Of a DNA stretch of 63,104 bases, positions 48,698 through 58,337 are shown piece after piece. The DNA comes from DAOPZC01 sp035353175 (GTDB lineage Bacteria; Verrucomicrobiota; Kiritimatiellia; RFP12; UBA1067). Where the stretch lies: NCBI GenBank assembly GCA_035353175.1, contig DAOPZC010000020.1:1-63104 (forward strand). The letters are read 5' to 3'. Below the pieces are notes generated by a model. The model saw only the letters and a program-made list of their open reading frames with translations. It ran no database searches and was not told the origin of the DNA. The position numbers and the translations under genes were made by a program. Position 1 is the stretch's first letter. Each line of letters starts with the position of its first letter.

Positions 48698-49651
48698 ATG
48701 CACCTGTCGGTGTTGCTGCAGGAAACCGTGGAGGCCCTGGCGGTCGTGCCCGGCGGCAGTTACATCGACGGAACGCTTGGCGGAGCGGGTCACGCGGCTG
48801 AGATTCTGAGGCGCGCGGGGCCGACCGGCCGGCTGCTGGGTATCGACAGGGACACGGATGCCCTGAAGCGCTCGGCGGCGCGGCTGGAAGCGTTGTCCGG
48901 CGAGAAAGTGCTGGTCCACGGGGCTCACGGCGAGCTCCGCCGGTTGGCAGAGGCGAACGGTTTTGCGGCAGTGGACGGCATGCTGCTTGATCTGGGCGTA
49001 TCCTCCGATCAGCTTGATACGCCCGGACGGGGGTTCAGCTTCAGGCTGGAAGGGCCCTTGGACATGCGCATGGATCCGACTCGGGGGGAGTCGGCGGCCG
49101 ACCTGCTCGCACGGCTGGACGTGCAGTCCCTTGCAGACGTTCTGCGGAGGCTCGGCGAGGAGCCTCAGGCGCGGCGGGTGGCGCAGGCCGTTGTCCGCGC
49201 CCAAGAGAAGAGCCCGATCACGACCACGGGCCGCTTGGCCGAGGTGGTGAGCGAGGCGCTTGGCGGAAGAAAAGGGCCCCGGCATCCGGCCACCCGCGTT
49301 TTTCAGGCCCTGCGGATGGCGGTGAACCGCGAGCTGGAGGATTTGGAGCAGGCGCTGGAAGACGGACTGCGGCTCCTCAAGCCCGGCGGACGGATGGCGG
49401 TGATCACGTTCGAGAGCCTGACCGACCGGCTGGTGAAGCAGCGGTTCGCGGCGCACACCGGACGGTGGGTGTCGCTGCAGCAGGGCGGCGAGCGGTGGGA
49501 CGGCGAGCTGCCCGCGGTGACGAAGGTGACCCGGCATCCGCTGGAGGCGGGGTCGGAAGAGGTGGCGGCGAATCCCCGCGCGCGCTCGGCGAAGCTGCGG
49601 GTGGTTCAGCGGTGCGAGGCGCCGGAGCGCCGCCGCGACAAGGATTTTTGA
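48698..49651 (+). CDS. rsmH: 16S rRNA (cytosine1402-N4)-methyltransferase
   Basis: This 317-aa SAM-dependent enzyme (formerly MraW) methylates the ribosomal P-site. Seen: HLSVLLQETVEAL at the start, DGTLGGAGHAAEIL (SAM motif), LGIDRDTDAL, LLDLGVSSDQLD, GFSFRLEGPLDMRMD and RVFQALRMAVNRELEDLE, all diagnostic. The ATG at 48698 follows TGGAGGGACT. It is 151 bp from mraZ. Confidence 0.96.
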   Translation: MHLSVLLQETVEALAVVPGGSYIDGTLGGAGHAAEILRRAGPTGRLLGIDRDTDALKRSAARLEALSGEKVLVHGAHGELRRLAEANGFAAVDGMLLDLGVSSDQLDTPGRGFSFRLEGPLDMRMDPTRGESAADLLARLDVQSLADVLRRLGEEPQARRVAQAVVRAQEKSPITTTGRLAEVVSEALGGRKGPRHPATRVFQALRMAVNRELEDLEQALEDGLRLLKPGGRMAVITFESLTDRLVKQRFAAHTGRWVSLQQGGERWDGELPAVTKVTRHPLEAGSEEVAANPRARSAKLRVVQRCEAPERRRDKDF

Positions 49652-49700
49652 GGCAACGGAAACTTTGAGTCGGAGACACAGCCCACAGGAGGGTGTGAAC

Positions 49701-50093
49701 ATGAGACGGAATCGCAAAAGACAGGTGCACGCGAAAGTGCTGCCGCCATCGGTGGCGGGCATGGTCGTGCTGATCGTGAGCATGGTGCTGAGCTACTGGT
49801 TCATGGACGCCAAGTGCGCCCAGCTTGGCCAGGACATCCGCAAGAACGAACAGAAATACGCGGCCTTCGAGGACGAGTGTGTCCGCGAAGAGGCGCGCTG
49901 GAGCGAAAAGAAGACGCCGGAAAAGCTGGAGCAGGCCATGCTGCAGCACGGGATCGCGATGAGCTATCCGACGGCCGATCAGGTGGTGCGGATGGATGCG
50001 TCCGGGCAGCCGGTGGCGGGCCAGCTTTCGCTGGTCAGGTTCCAGCGCAATCTGAGCGCGAGCGAGCGGGTGGCCAAGACGGAGCAGAAATGA
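49701..50093 (+). CDS. ftsL: FtsL-like division protein
   Basis: This 130-aa bitopic protein has a basic cytosolic start (MRRNRKRQVHAK), one TM span (about 14-34) and a short coiled-coil-like extracytoplasmic part (QLGQDIRKNEQKYAAFEDECVREEARW). FtsL proteins diverge fast, so the call rests on size, topology and position between rsmH and ftsI. AGGAGGGT precedes the ATG. FtsL would help to assemble FtsB/FtsQ and activate FtsWI. Confidence 0.65.
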   Translation: MRRNRKRQVHAKVLPPSVAGMVVLIVSMVLSYWFMDAKCAQLGQDIRKNEQKYAAFEDECVREEARWSEKKTPEKLEQAMLQHGIAMSYPTADQVVRMDASGQPVAGQLSLVRFQRNLSASERVAKTEQK

Positions 50094-50122
50094 GTGCCAC
50101 GGCGGAAGGATGACGGGACGCC

Positions 50123-51847
50123 ATGCATGAACGCGGCATACAGATACGCATCTGGATCGTTGCGGTTTTGCTCTTTCTGTCGTTTTGCGGGTTGGGCGCG
50201 AAGCTGGCGTATCTGCATCTCTCCAACCATTCGAAGGTGACGGGGCGCGAGTATAAGCGCACGCTCCTCGGACTGCGGGGCCGGATCTTCGACTGCAACG
50301 GCAGTCAGTATCCGATGGCGGTGAGTTTGCCTGCACGCCAGTTCTATATCGATCCGAAATCGGTCAAGAAAGAACACGACGTCAATACGATCGCGAAGAC
50401 CGTCGCGTCCTGCCTCTCGCTCGATGAAAAGGCGGTACTGGAGAAGTTCACACAGACCGGTTCGCGCTACATCAAGCTGGGCTATTCGCTCGACGACCAT
50501 GTGTTCGAGGTCCTGTCGGACGCCAAGCACATCAGCGGGGTCGGCGCTGAGGAACTCGTGATCCGCCGTTATCCCCAGGGGCGCCGCATGTCGCACGTGC
50601 TCGGATTCGTCAACGACATGGGCGTGGGCGGGGCGGGCATCGAGCAACAGTTCAACCGCTACCTGACCGGCACCGAGGGACTGATCGAGGGCGAGAAGGA
50701 CGCCGGGCGTCGCGAGATCTTCACCCGCCGGAAGACCTACATCCCCGCCATCGCCGGCTCGGATGTCTACCTCACGCTGGACCACAATATCCAGTACGAG
50801 GTGGAGCAGGCCGTGAAAGAGGTCGTCGAGAAGTTCGATGCGATGGCCGGCTGGGCGATCGTGCAGCGGGTCAAGACCGGGGAACTGCTGGCCATCGCCT
50901 CCTACCCCGACTTCGAGCCGGAGAACTACTCCAAGGAGGCCACCTTCGACGTGTGGCGCAACAACGCGCTGGCGATCGTGTACGAGCCGGGGTCGATCAT
51001 GAAGGCGGTCACGGTGTCGGCGCTGCTGAACGAGCGGCTCGCGACGCCCGACACGATGATCGATGTCGGCGAGGGCACGTGGTTCTACGCGGGCAAGCCG
51101 CTGCGCGACCACGTGACCGGGCGGATCTCGGTCAGCACCGCCCTCAAAAAGTCCAGCAATATCGCCTGCGCGAAAATGGGTCTCATGCTGGGCAACAAGA
51201 AACTGGAAGCGTATCTGCACGCGTACAACTTCGGCAACAAGCTCGGGATCGAACTGCCGGGCGAGGAACGGGGCATTCTCGCCCGGTCCAAAGACTGGGA
51301 CAAGCTGAAGCCGACGCGGATACCGATCGGCCAAGGCGTCGCGGTGACCGGGCTGCAGATGATCAACGCCTACTCGACGTTGGCGAACGACGGCGTCATG
51401 ATGCGGCCGTATCTGGTGGACCGGATCGTGTCGTCCACGGGAGATACGGTTTTCAAGGCCAAGCCGGAGATCCTGGGCCGCCCGGTGCGTCCGGAGGTGG
51501 CGCGGAAGGTGCGCGAGATGCTGATCGGCGTGACGGAGGAGGGCGGGACCGGCAAGCGCGCGTCGGTCGCGGGGTACTCGATCGGCGGCAAGACGGGGAC
51601 GGCGCAGAAGGCGGTGCCGGGCGGCTACTCGAGCACCGATTACTATGCGTCCTTTGTGGGCTTTGTTCCGGCGCGCGAACCGGTGTTCAGCGTGCTGGTC
51701 ACAGTGGAGCGCCCCAGACCCCAGCACACCGGCGGTTTCGTGTCGGCACCGGCGTTCGCGAAGATCGCGGCGGCCACGGCGCGCTATCTCGAAATACCGC
51801 CCGACCTCCCTCCGGAGGAAGACGAGGCGGACGCCGGTCAACTCTGA
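50123..51847 (+). CDS. ftsI: Peptidoglycan D,D-transpeptidase FtsI (PBP3)
   Basis: This 574-aa class B penicillin-binding protein cross-links septal peptidoglycan. Seen: one N-terminal TM segment (about 9-29), the GLRGRIFDCNG start of the dimerisation domain, and the transpeptidase motifs SIMK (Ser291, Lys294), SSN (344-346) and KTGT (490-493), in correct order and spacing. It ends without a PASTA domain. It lies 29 bp after the ftsL-like gene. Confidence 0.94.
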   Translation: MHERGIQIRIWIVAVLLFLSFCGLGAKLAYLHLSNHSKVTGREYKRTLLGLRGRIFDCNGSQYPMAVSLPARQFYIDPKSVKKEHDVNTIAKTVASCLSLDEKAVLEKFTQTGSRYIKLGYSLDDHVFEVLSDAKHISGVGAEELVIRRYPQGRRMSHVLGFVNDMGVGGAGIEQQFNRYLTGTEGLIEGEKDAGRREIFTRRKTYIPAIAGSDVYLTLDHNIQYEVEQAVKEVVEKFDAMAGWAIVQRVKTGELLAIASYPDFEPENYSKEATFDVWRNNALAIVYEPGSIMKAVTVSALLNERLATPDTMIDVGEGTWFYAGKPLRDHVTGRISVSTALKKSSNIACAKMGLMLGNKKLEAYLHAYNFGNKLGIELPGEERGILARSKDWDKLKPTRIPIGQGVAVTGLQMINAYSTLANDGVMMRPYLVDRIVSSTGDTVFKAKPEILGRPVRPEVARKVREMLIGVTEEGGTGKRASVAGYSIGGKTGTAQKAVPGGYSSTDYYASFVGFVPAREPVFSVLVTVERPRPQHTGGFVSAPAFAKIAAATARYLEIPPDLPPEEDEADAGQL

Positions 51848-51893
51848 GCGGCGTGACTCCCAAGACCGGCGCGGGCCGGAGAGGAACGAAGAA

Positions 51894-53372
51894 ATGCGAT
51901 TTTCCGATATTCCGGAATTGGCTGGTTTGGTTGACGCGAAAAGCGCCGGCTTGACGTTCAGCGGCGTGCAGTGCGACTCGCGGCGGGTTCGTCCGGGCGA
52001 CCTTTTCGTCGCCTTGGCGGGCAGCCGGGACGACGGGAGCAAATACGCCGCGGCCGCCCTGTCGAAGGGGGCGGCCGCCGTGCTCTCCGAAACCCCCGTG
52101 CCCGATGTCGCCAAGCAGGTTTTTCTGGTGAAAGACGCGCGGCGCGTGCTGGCCTGCCTGGCTTCGGCGCTCAGCGGATGGCCTTCGCGCGCGTTGCGCG
52201 TTTACGGCATCACCGGCACCAACGGCAAGACCACGACGGCATGGCTGCTGCGAGAGATCTTGCGTGCGGCCGGAGCGAACCCCGGGCTTTTGACGACCGT
52301 GCAGGTCGAGTACGGTGGCCGTGCGATTCCGGCCACGCGGACGACCCCCGACGCCTGCGAACTCCAGGGCCTGCTGGCGGCGATGCAGTCCGCGGGCTGC
52401 GATTCGGCCGTGATGGAGGTTTCCTCCCACGCGTTGGACCAGCAGCGCGTGGCCTGCCTCCGGTTCGCGGCCGCGGCCTTCACCAATCTCTCCCAGGACC
52501 ACCTCGACTATCACCACACCATGGAGGCTTACTTCCAGGCCAAGCAGCGGCTCTTCGCGCAGCTCGCGCAGGACAAGCCGGGTGCGACGGCCGTCTGTTT
52601 CCGCGACGCGGGGTACGGGGTCCGCATGGCGGACTACCTCGCGACGTTGCCGCTGCGCCGCATCACCTGCGGCTTTTCGCAGGACGCCGATTTGCGGGCG
52701 GAAAACATCGCCGTGACGACGGACGGCAGCCGCTTCACGCTGGCCGCGCCGGACGGCCAGCGCCGGGCGCTGTGTGTCCATTTGGCGGGCCGGTACAACA
52801 TCGCCAACATGCTGTGCGCGGCCGGCTTGGCGCTGGAGGCCGGCGTGCCGCTGGACACGGTGGCGAAGACGCTGGAGGAGGTGACGCCGCGTTGGGGCCG
52901 GCTGGAGCGCGTGCCGGCCGCTGTGCCGGCCATCGTGTTCGTCGACTACGCGCACACCGACGACGCGCTGACCAACGTCTTGGGAACGCTGCGCGAAATG
53001 ACGCGCGGCCGCCTGACGGTGGTCTTCGGCTGCGGCGGCAACCGCGACCGCACAAAGCGCCCGCTGATGGGCAAGGCCTGCGCGGCGTTGGCGGACCGCC
53101 TGGTGGTCACGTCGGACAATCCGCGTGGCGAGGAGCCGCTGGCGATCATTCGGGAGATCATGTCCGGCGTGCCCGAGGGAACGTCGTTGGTGATCGAGCC
53201 GGACCGGCGTGCGGCGATCCGCCACGCCCTGACGGCGTCTGCCGCGGGAGACGTGGTGCTGGTGGCCGGCAAAGGGCACGAGCCGTTTCAGGAGCTGGCG
53301 GACCGCACGGTGCCGTTCGATGACCGGCAGGTGGTGATGGAAGAGGCCGTTAAAGTCGGGGCGGGGGCTTGA
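51894..53372 (+). CDS. murE: UDP-MurNAc-L-Ala-D-Glu ligase, probably meso-diaminopimelate-adding
   Basis: This 492-aa Mur ligase adds the third residue of the peptidoglycan stem. Seen: the ATP loop GTNGKTTT (108-115), SSHALDQQRV, the YNIANML central-domain motif, DYAHTDDAL and the specificity motif DNPR (408-411), which in characterised enzymes marks meso-diaminopimelate rather than lysine. AGAGGAACG precedes the ATG at 51894. The murF gene starts 32 bp after its stop. Confidence 0.95.
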   Translation: MRFSDIPELAGLVDAKSAGLTFSGVQCDSRRVRPGDLFVALAGSRDDGSKYAAAALSKGAAAVLSETPVPDVAKQVFLVKDARRVLACLASALSGWPSRALRVYGITGTNGKTTTAWLLREILRAAGANPGLLTTVQVEYGGRAIPATRTTPDACELQGLLAAMQSAGCDSAVMEVSSHALDQQRVACLRFAAAAFTNLSQDHLDYHHTMEAYFQAKQRLFAQLAQDKPGATAVCFRDAGYGVRMADYLATLPLRRITCGFSQDADLRAENIAVTTDGSRFTLAAPDGQRRALCVHLAGRYNIANMLCAAGLALEAGVPLDTVAKTLEEVTPRWGRLERVPAAVPAIVFVDYAHTDDALTNVLGTLREMTRGRLTVVFGCGGNRDRTKRPLMGKACAALADRLVVTSDNPRGEEPLAIIREIMSGVPEGTSLVIEPDRRAAIRHALTASAAGDVVLVAGKGHEPFQELADRTVPFDDRQVVMEEAVKVGAGA

Positions 53373-53404
53373 CGCGTCAAGTCCGCTCGGGAATCGCAGG
53401 TCGT

Positions 53405-54799
53405 ATGGAGATTGGACAAGCACAGGTTTTTGATGCGGCCGCCTTTGCGGGGTGGGTGTCGGGCGCGTCGCAGGCGTTGCCGCAGACGTTCTGCGGGGTC
53501 ACGCAGGACTCGCGCAAGGTGACCCCCGGGTGCCTTTATGTGGCGCTGCGGGGCGAGCGGTTCGACGGCCACGACTTTGTGGGGCAGGCGCTGCGTGCGG
53601 GCGCGGCCGCGGCGCTGGTCGAGGATTCTTGGCCGGCGCCGGCCGAATCGGCCGCCTGGGCGCTCATCCGCGTGCACGATACGCGCCGGGCGCTGGCCGA
53701 CGCGGCGCGCGCCTGGCGCCGACTGAGCCGTGCGTTCATCGTGGGCGTCACGGGAAGCTCCGGCAAAACCACCACCAAAGAGATGGCCGCGGCGCTGTTC
53801 GGTGGCGGCGGGCCCGTTTGCGCCACACAGGGAAATCTCAATAACGAGATCGGATTGCCCCTGAGCCTGCTGGCCATGCCGCCCGATACGGCGTTCGGCG
53901 TGTTTGAGCTGGGGACGAATCATCCCGGCGAGATCGCGCGCCTTGCGGGGGTGCTCAGGCCTCGCGCGGCGATCATCGCGAGCATCGGGTGCGCGCATAT
54001 CGAGCACTTCGGGGCCATGGAGGCGATCGCGCGTGAAAAGGGCGCTCTTCTTCAGATGCTGCCCAAGGACGGGTTTGCGGCGCTGTGCAAAGAGACCGAC
54101 TGTTTTGAGCTGCTCTCGGAGCTCTCAAGCGCGCCCGTGGTGACGACGTCCCTCGTGACGCGTGACGCGGATTTCAACGGTGAGCTGATCGACCCCCTCA
54201 GCGGGACGCTCTGCGTGACCGAGCGCGAAACGGGTATCCGGACGGCATTGCGCAGCGGCCTTCCCGGCGAGCACAACGCGTCGAATCTGCTGCTGGCGTT
54301 CGCTGCGGCGCGCCGGGCGGGAATCCCTCCGCAAGCGGCCGCGCAGGCGTTGCTGAGCCTCGCCCTGCCGGGCATGCGATGGGATGTCTCGAAACGACGC
54401 GGCGTGACGTTTGTGAACGACGCCTACAATGCCAATCCTCAGAGCATGAAGGCGGTGTTGCGGACGTTCATGAAGCTGCCGTGCGGCGGAAGACGCTTTG
54501 TCGTGCTCGGGGACATGCTCGAGCTGGGCGCGCATGCGGAGCCGCTGCACCGCGAGATCGGCCGGTGCGTGGCTGAACTGGCTCCCGACCGCCTGATCGC
54601 AGTGGGGCCCGACTCTGAGAAATATGTGGCGGAGGAAGCGGTGACGGCCGGATACGAACGTGCGAAAACCGCCTGTTTCCCGGATGCGGCGGCGGCGGCC
54701 AGCGCGCTCCTCGGGCTTGTTGAACCGGGCGATTGTGTGCTGTTGAAAGCTTCACGCGGCATGAGATTGGAGCGGATCCTCGATGGATGGCAAATATGA
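53405..54799 (+). CDS. murF: UDP-MurNAc-tripeptide D-alanyl-D-alanine ligase
   Basis: This 464-aa Mur ligase adds D-Ala-D-Ala. Seen: DSRKVTPGCLYVAL near the start, the ATP loop GSSGKTT (117-123), QGNLNNEIGLPLSLL, ELGTNHPGEI, FVNDAYNANPQSMKAVL and VLGDMLELG, all diagnostic of MurF. ATG 53405 is the start with GCAGGT before it; an earlier TTG overlapping the murE stop is possible. Its end overlaps murD by 17 bp in another frame. Confidence 0.95.
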   Translation: MEIGQAQVFDAAAFAGWVSGASQALPQTFCGVTQDSRKVTPGCLYVALRGERFDGHDFVGQALRAGAAAALVEDSWPAPAESAAWALIRVHDTRRALADAARAWRRLSRAFIVGVTGSSGKTTTKEMAAALFGGGGPVCATQGNLNNEIGLPLSLLAMPPDTAFGVFELGTNHPGEIARLAGVLRPRAAIIASIGCAHIEHFGAMEAIAREKGALLQMLPKDGFAALCKETDCFELLSELSSAPVVTTSLVTRDADFNGELIDPLSGTLCVTERETGIRTALRSGLPGEHNASNLLLAFAAARRAGIPPQAAAQALLSLALPGMRWDVSKRRGVTFVNDAYNANPQSMKAVLRTFMKLPCGGRRFVVLGDMLELGAHAEPLHREIGRCVAELAPDRLIAVGPDSEKYVAEEAVTAGYERAKTACFPDAAAAASALLGLVEPGDCVLLKASRGMRLERILDGWQI

Positions 54800-56144
54800 T
54801 CGTGTAAACGCGCTTGTCTTGGGCGCCGGGTTGAGCGGCGAGGCCGCGGCCCTGCTGCTGCTGGCGCGCCAGGGACGCGTCGTGATGGTCGATGAGGGCG
54901 AAGAGGCGCGGGTGGCCGAAGCGACGGCACGGGTGCGTCAAGCGGGCGGCCGCGTGCTGTTTCGGGTCGACGGTTTGCCCCGAGAGCCGTTCGACGTCTG
55001 CGTGGTGAGCCCGGCGTTCGCGATGAACCACCCGTGGGTCGATGCGTGCCGCAGGCGCGGGCTTCCGATGATTTCGGAGCTGGAACTGGGCGGTTGTTAC
55101 TGGCGGGGAAAAATTCTCGCGGTGACGGGAAGCAAGGGCAAGAGCTCGCTCGTCAAGCTTTGCGCGGATACGCTGGCGGGCGCGGGGTTCACGGCCTCGC
55201 CCGCCGGCAATTACGGCATCCCGCTGTGTCGTCTGGCACTGGAAAAGCCGGATTTGGCGTGGGCGGTGACGGAGGTCAGCTCATTTCAGATGGAGCACAC
55301 GCCGACGTTCAGCCCGGATATCGCGATTCTGCTGAACCTTCAGGCGGACCACTTCGACCGCCACGCGGACATGGCCGAATACAAGGCGCTCAAGCTCAGC
55401 CTGTTTTCCGCCATGCGGCCGGGGGCCGTCGCGCTCCTTCCCGCCGGACTGAGCGATGACAGCAAGGTGCCTGGCGGTGTCGAGCGGCTGCGGTTCGGCG
55501 CGGACGCGGGATGCGACTGGGCGTATGCCGACCACGCGGTGATGGGCATGCTTCACGGCCGCGTCTGCAAGGTCGAACTGAAAGACTCGTGGTTTGATAA
55601 CGAGATTCTGGGGCTGGCCGCGGCCGCAGGGGCGGCCGCGCTGCGCTATGCGGGGCTGAGCGACGGGCAGATCGAGAACGGGCTGTCCGGCTTTCAGCCT
55701 CTGCCTCACCGCGTCCAGCGGATCGGCGTGAGCAAGCAGGGCGTGTGTTTCGTGGACGATTCCAAAGCCACCAGCTTGGCCGCGACCGCGGCGGCATTGC
55801 GGATGGTCAAAAAGCCGGTCCGCCTGATCGCCGGCGGGCTGCTGAAAGAAGACGATCTCGAAAGCATAAAAGAGTTACTGACACAAACCACAAGAAAAGT
55901 GTATCTTATTGGGCATTGCGCTGGGCAGATGTATCAGGCGTGGTCGATGTCGGTTCCCTGCGAAGAGTGCGGCACGCTGGAGCGTGCCGTCGATTTGGCC
56001 GTGAGCGAGGCACAGCCGGGGGAAACCGTATTGCTGTCGCCGGGCACAGCGAGTTTTGATCAATTTAAAAGCTATCGGGAAAGAGGAGAACGTTTCACAA
56101 CACAGGTCCGCGCGGTTGCGGAACTCGGAACGCTTCTTTTCTGA
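54783..56144 (+). CDS. murD: UDP-MurNAc-L-alanine-D-glutamate ligase
   Basis: This 453-aa Mur ligase adds D-Glu. Seen: the N-terminal Rossmann loop VLGAGLSGEAAA, the ATP loop GSKGKSS (116-122), where most Mur ligases read GTNGKTT/S, EVSSFQME, LQADHFDRHADMAEY, DDSKATSLAA and LLSPGTASFDQF. All other MurD landmarks are in place, so it is probably active. It overlaps murF by 17 bp. The mraY gene, normally between murF and murD, is missing. Confidence 0.94.
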   Translation: MDGKYDRVNALVLGAGLSGEAAALLLLARQGRVVMVDEGEEARVAEATARVRQAGGRVLFRVDGLPREPFDVCVVSPAFAMNHPWVDACRRRGLPMISELELGGCYWRGKILAVTGSKGKSSLVKLCADTLAGAGFTASPAGNYGIPLCRLALEKPDLAWAVTEVSSFQMEHTPTFSPDIAILLNLQADHFDRHADMAEYKALKLSLFSAMRPGAVALLPAGLSDDSKVPGGVERLRFGADAGCDWAYADHAVMGMLHGRVCKVELKDSWFDNEILGLAAAAGAAALRYAGLSDGQIENGLSGFQPLPHRVQRIGVSKQGVCFVDDSKATSLAATAAALRMVKKPVRLIAGGLLKEDDLESIKELLTQTTRKVYLIGHCAGQMYQAWSMSVPCEECGTLERAVDLAVSEAQPGETVLLSPGTASFDQFKSYRERGERFTTQVRAVAELGTLLF

Positions 56145-56168
56145 GGGCAAGAAGGATAAGGAGACACA

Positions 56169-57170
56169 ATGAATTGTCAAGTCGTGCGGGTCGTTGCGGG
56201 CGCCAATCTGGTCGCAGGTTGCCTCCTGTTGCAAGGGTGCGGTATGTTCGGAAAGAAAACGGATCAGGCCGTGACGACGTTGCCCGGTGGCGAGCAGGCG
56301 CCGGTCGAAGTGCAGCCCGTCGAGCCGGCCGCGACGATGCCGCCGGTCGAGACCGTTCCCGTTGAACTGCCGGCGGTGCAGAGCACGACGCCTTACACCA
56401 TTCAGAAGGGGGATACGGTTTCCGCGATCGCCTACAAGTTCAGCCTGCGCTGGCAGGATGTGGTGGCGGTGAACCCCGGGATCGCGCCGACCCGTCTGCG
56501 CGTGGGCCAGGTGATCCAGTTGCCGGGCCAGATCGATATGGGCAAAGCTCGCCACGTTCCCGCGGCGACGCGAAAGGTGGCGGCTCCGAAAATTTCGGCA
56601 CCGAAAGCTTCGGCTCCTAAAGCCGCGGCGGTGTCGGGCCCCGTCACGACCTACGTCGTGAAGTCCGGTGACTCGCTGTCCGTAATCGCTCACAAGCACG
56701 GCGTCAAGACGTCGGTCTTGCGCGATGCGAACGGTCTCAAGGGCGACCGGATCTCCGTGGGACAGAAGCTGAAGGTTCCGGGCGCCAAGAAGACGCCGGC
56801 CGCGTCGGCTCCCGCCGTGAAGAAGTCCAGTGCCGCCGCCGCGCCGAAGACCGAAGCACCCAAGGCCGCCGCACCGAAGGTCGAAGCCGCTCCGGCCGTT
56901 ACGCCGCCGCCTGCGCCGGTCGTAGCTCCCGCACCGGCCGCCGAGCCGGCCGCCGCCGATCCCGCGGTGAAGACCGATGCCGCGACCCCGCCGCCCGCGC
57001 CGGCCGCAGATCCGAACACCCAGACCTACACGGTGAAAGAGGGCGAGGATCTCTATGCTGTCGCGATCCGCTGGGGCGTCAGCCCGAGCGATCTGAAAAC
57101 GCTGAACAACTTGACCTCCACCGAGCTGAAGGCCGGTACGGTGCTCAAGATTCCGGGCAGCGCCCAGTAA
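56169..57170 (+). CDS. Lipoprotein with three LysM domains
   Basis: This 333-aa protein has a signal with lipobox LLQGC (Cys24), three LysM domains (about 73-118, 160-206 and 286-331, each with a YTIQKGDT- or YVVKSGDS-like start and a VGQ- or AGT-type end), and Ala/Pro/Lys-rich linkers. LysM binds GlcNAc in peptidoglycan. The linkers carry short coding repeats (APK every few residues). Its position between murD and ftsW is unusual and suggests a structural or septal peptidoglycan-binding role. It lies 24 bp after murD and 18 bp before ftsW. Confidence 0.88.
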   Translation: MNCQVVRVVAGANLVAGCLLLQGCGMFGKKTDQAVTTLPGGEQAPVEVQPVEPAATMPPVETVPVELPAVQSTTPYTIQKGDTVSAIAYKFSLRWQDVVAVNPGIAPTRLRVGQVIQLPGQIDMGKARHVPAATRKVAAPKISAPKASAPKAAAVSGPVTTYVVKSGDSLSVIAHKHGVKTSVLRDANGLKGDRISVGQKLKVPGAKKTPAASAPAVKKSSAAAAPKTEAPKAAAPKVEAAPAVTPPPAPVVAPAPAAEPAAADPAVKTDAATPPPAPAADPNTQTYTVKEGEDLYAVAIRWGVSPSDLKTLNNLTSTELKAGTVLKIPGSAQ

Positions 57171-57188
57171 CCCAGGCGGAATGACGGG

Positions 57189-58337
57189 ATGCGCAAGACG
57201 CTGACAACACTCGCGTTGACCGTCGTCACGCTGCTGGGTTTGGGAATTGTTCTGCTGGCGACCGCCAGCGCAGTGCGGGCTCAAGGCTTATACGCCGACC
57301 CGCACTTTTTTGTTAAGCGGCAGCTGATGTGGCTCGCGATTTCGGCGGCGGTGGTTTTCGCCGCCAGCCGATTCGATTACCATTGGTGGAAAGAGACGCC
57401 GCTGTTGACGGTCGGCTTCTATGTCTTGGTGGTGATCGCGCTTCTGCTGGTGTTCTGCCCCGGGATCGGCGGCAAGGTCAAAGGCAGTTACCGCTGGCTC
57501 AATCTCGGGCCGCTGCGGATGCAGCCCAGCGAGTTTGCCAAGATTCTGACGGTCATCGCCATGGGGGTGTGGGTCGACCGTATCGGGTGGCGTGTGCGGC
57601 AGTTCTGGAAGGGCGCTGTTTTTCCGGCGGCGGGACTGGGGCTGCTGGCTGGGCTGCTGGTGATGGAGCCCGACTTCGGCTCCACGATGGTGGTCTGCGT
57701 GGTCGGCGGGCTCATGCTGTTTGTGGTGGGCACGCGCATCTTCTATCTCGTGCTCTTGGGCACCGGCGGTTTGGGCTTGGTCGGTATGGTGCTGGTGACC
57801 AACGCGAACCGCATGGAGCGCATCAAGGCTTGGATGCACGGCGAGGACAGCGCCTCCTCTGCGGCGTACCAGTTGAAGCAGGCGATCTTGGCCTTCGAGA
57901 ACGGCGGGCCGTGGGGCGTCGGCTTCAACCAGAGCATCCAGAAGTATAATTACCTGCCGGAGGCGCACACCGATTTCATCTTCGCGATCGGAGGGGAGGA
58001 GTTCGGCTTCATCTTTTCCATCGGCGTCCTGCTGGCGTACGCGGTGATTCTGGTGTGCGGCGTCCTGATCTGCATGCGTGCGCCGGACCGGCTCGGCCGA
58101 ATGCTGGCGTTCGGCATGATGCTCCTGCTGGTCTTCCAGGCCGCGTTCAACATCGGCGTGGTGACGGGGTGCCTGCCCACCAAGGGGCTGGCCCTGCCGT
58201 TCATCAGCTATGGCGGCACCAACTTGATCACGGCCCTGTTCGCCGTCGGCACGCTGATGAACGTCGGGCGGCATATCGATGTGTTCGACGAGCGCCTGCA
58301 CACGCAGGTCGTCAAAAACGCCGCGATGCGGCTGTGA
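57189..58337 (+). CDS. ftsW: FtsW-type peptidoglycan glycosyltransferase (SEDS)
   Basis: This 382-aa membrane protein polymerises lipid II at the septum with FtsI. Seen: SEDS landmarks SYRWLNLGPLRMQPSEFAKI, LLVMEPDFGSTMVVC, GVGFNQSIQKYNYLPEAHTDFIFA, GEEFGFIFS and the C-terminal PFISYGGTNLITALFAVG, where many FtsW read SYGGSS. Position in the cluster favours FtsW over RodA. The last 26 bp overlap the end of the convergent pyruvyltransferase-family gene. Confidence 0.93.
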   Translation: MRKTLTTLALTVVTLLGLGIVLLATASAVRAQGLYADPHFFVKRQLMWLAISAAVVFAASRFDYHWWKETPLLTVGFYVLVVIALLLVFCPGIGGKVKGSYRWLNLGPLRMQPSEFAKILTVIAMGVWVDRIGWRVRQFWKGAVFPAAGLGLLAGLLVMEPDFGSTMVVCVVGGLMLFVVGTRIFYLVLLGTGGLGLVGMVLVTNANRMERIKAWMHGEDSASSAAYQLKQAILAFENGGPWGVGFNQSIQKYNYLPEAHTDFIFAIGGEEFGFIFSIGVLLAYAVILVCGVLICMRAPDRLGRMLAFGMMLLLVFQAAFNIGVVTGCLPTKGLALPFISYGGTNLITALFAVGTLMNVGRHIDVFDERLHTQVVKNAAMRL

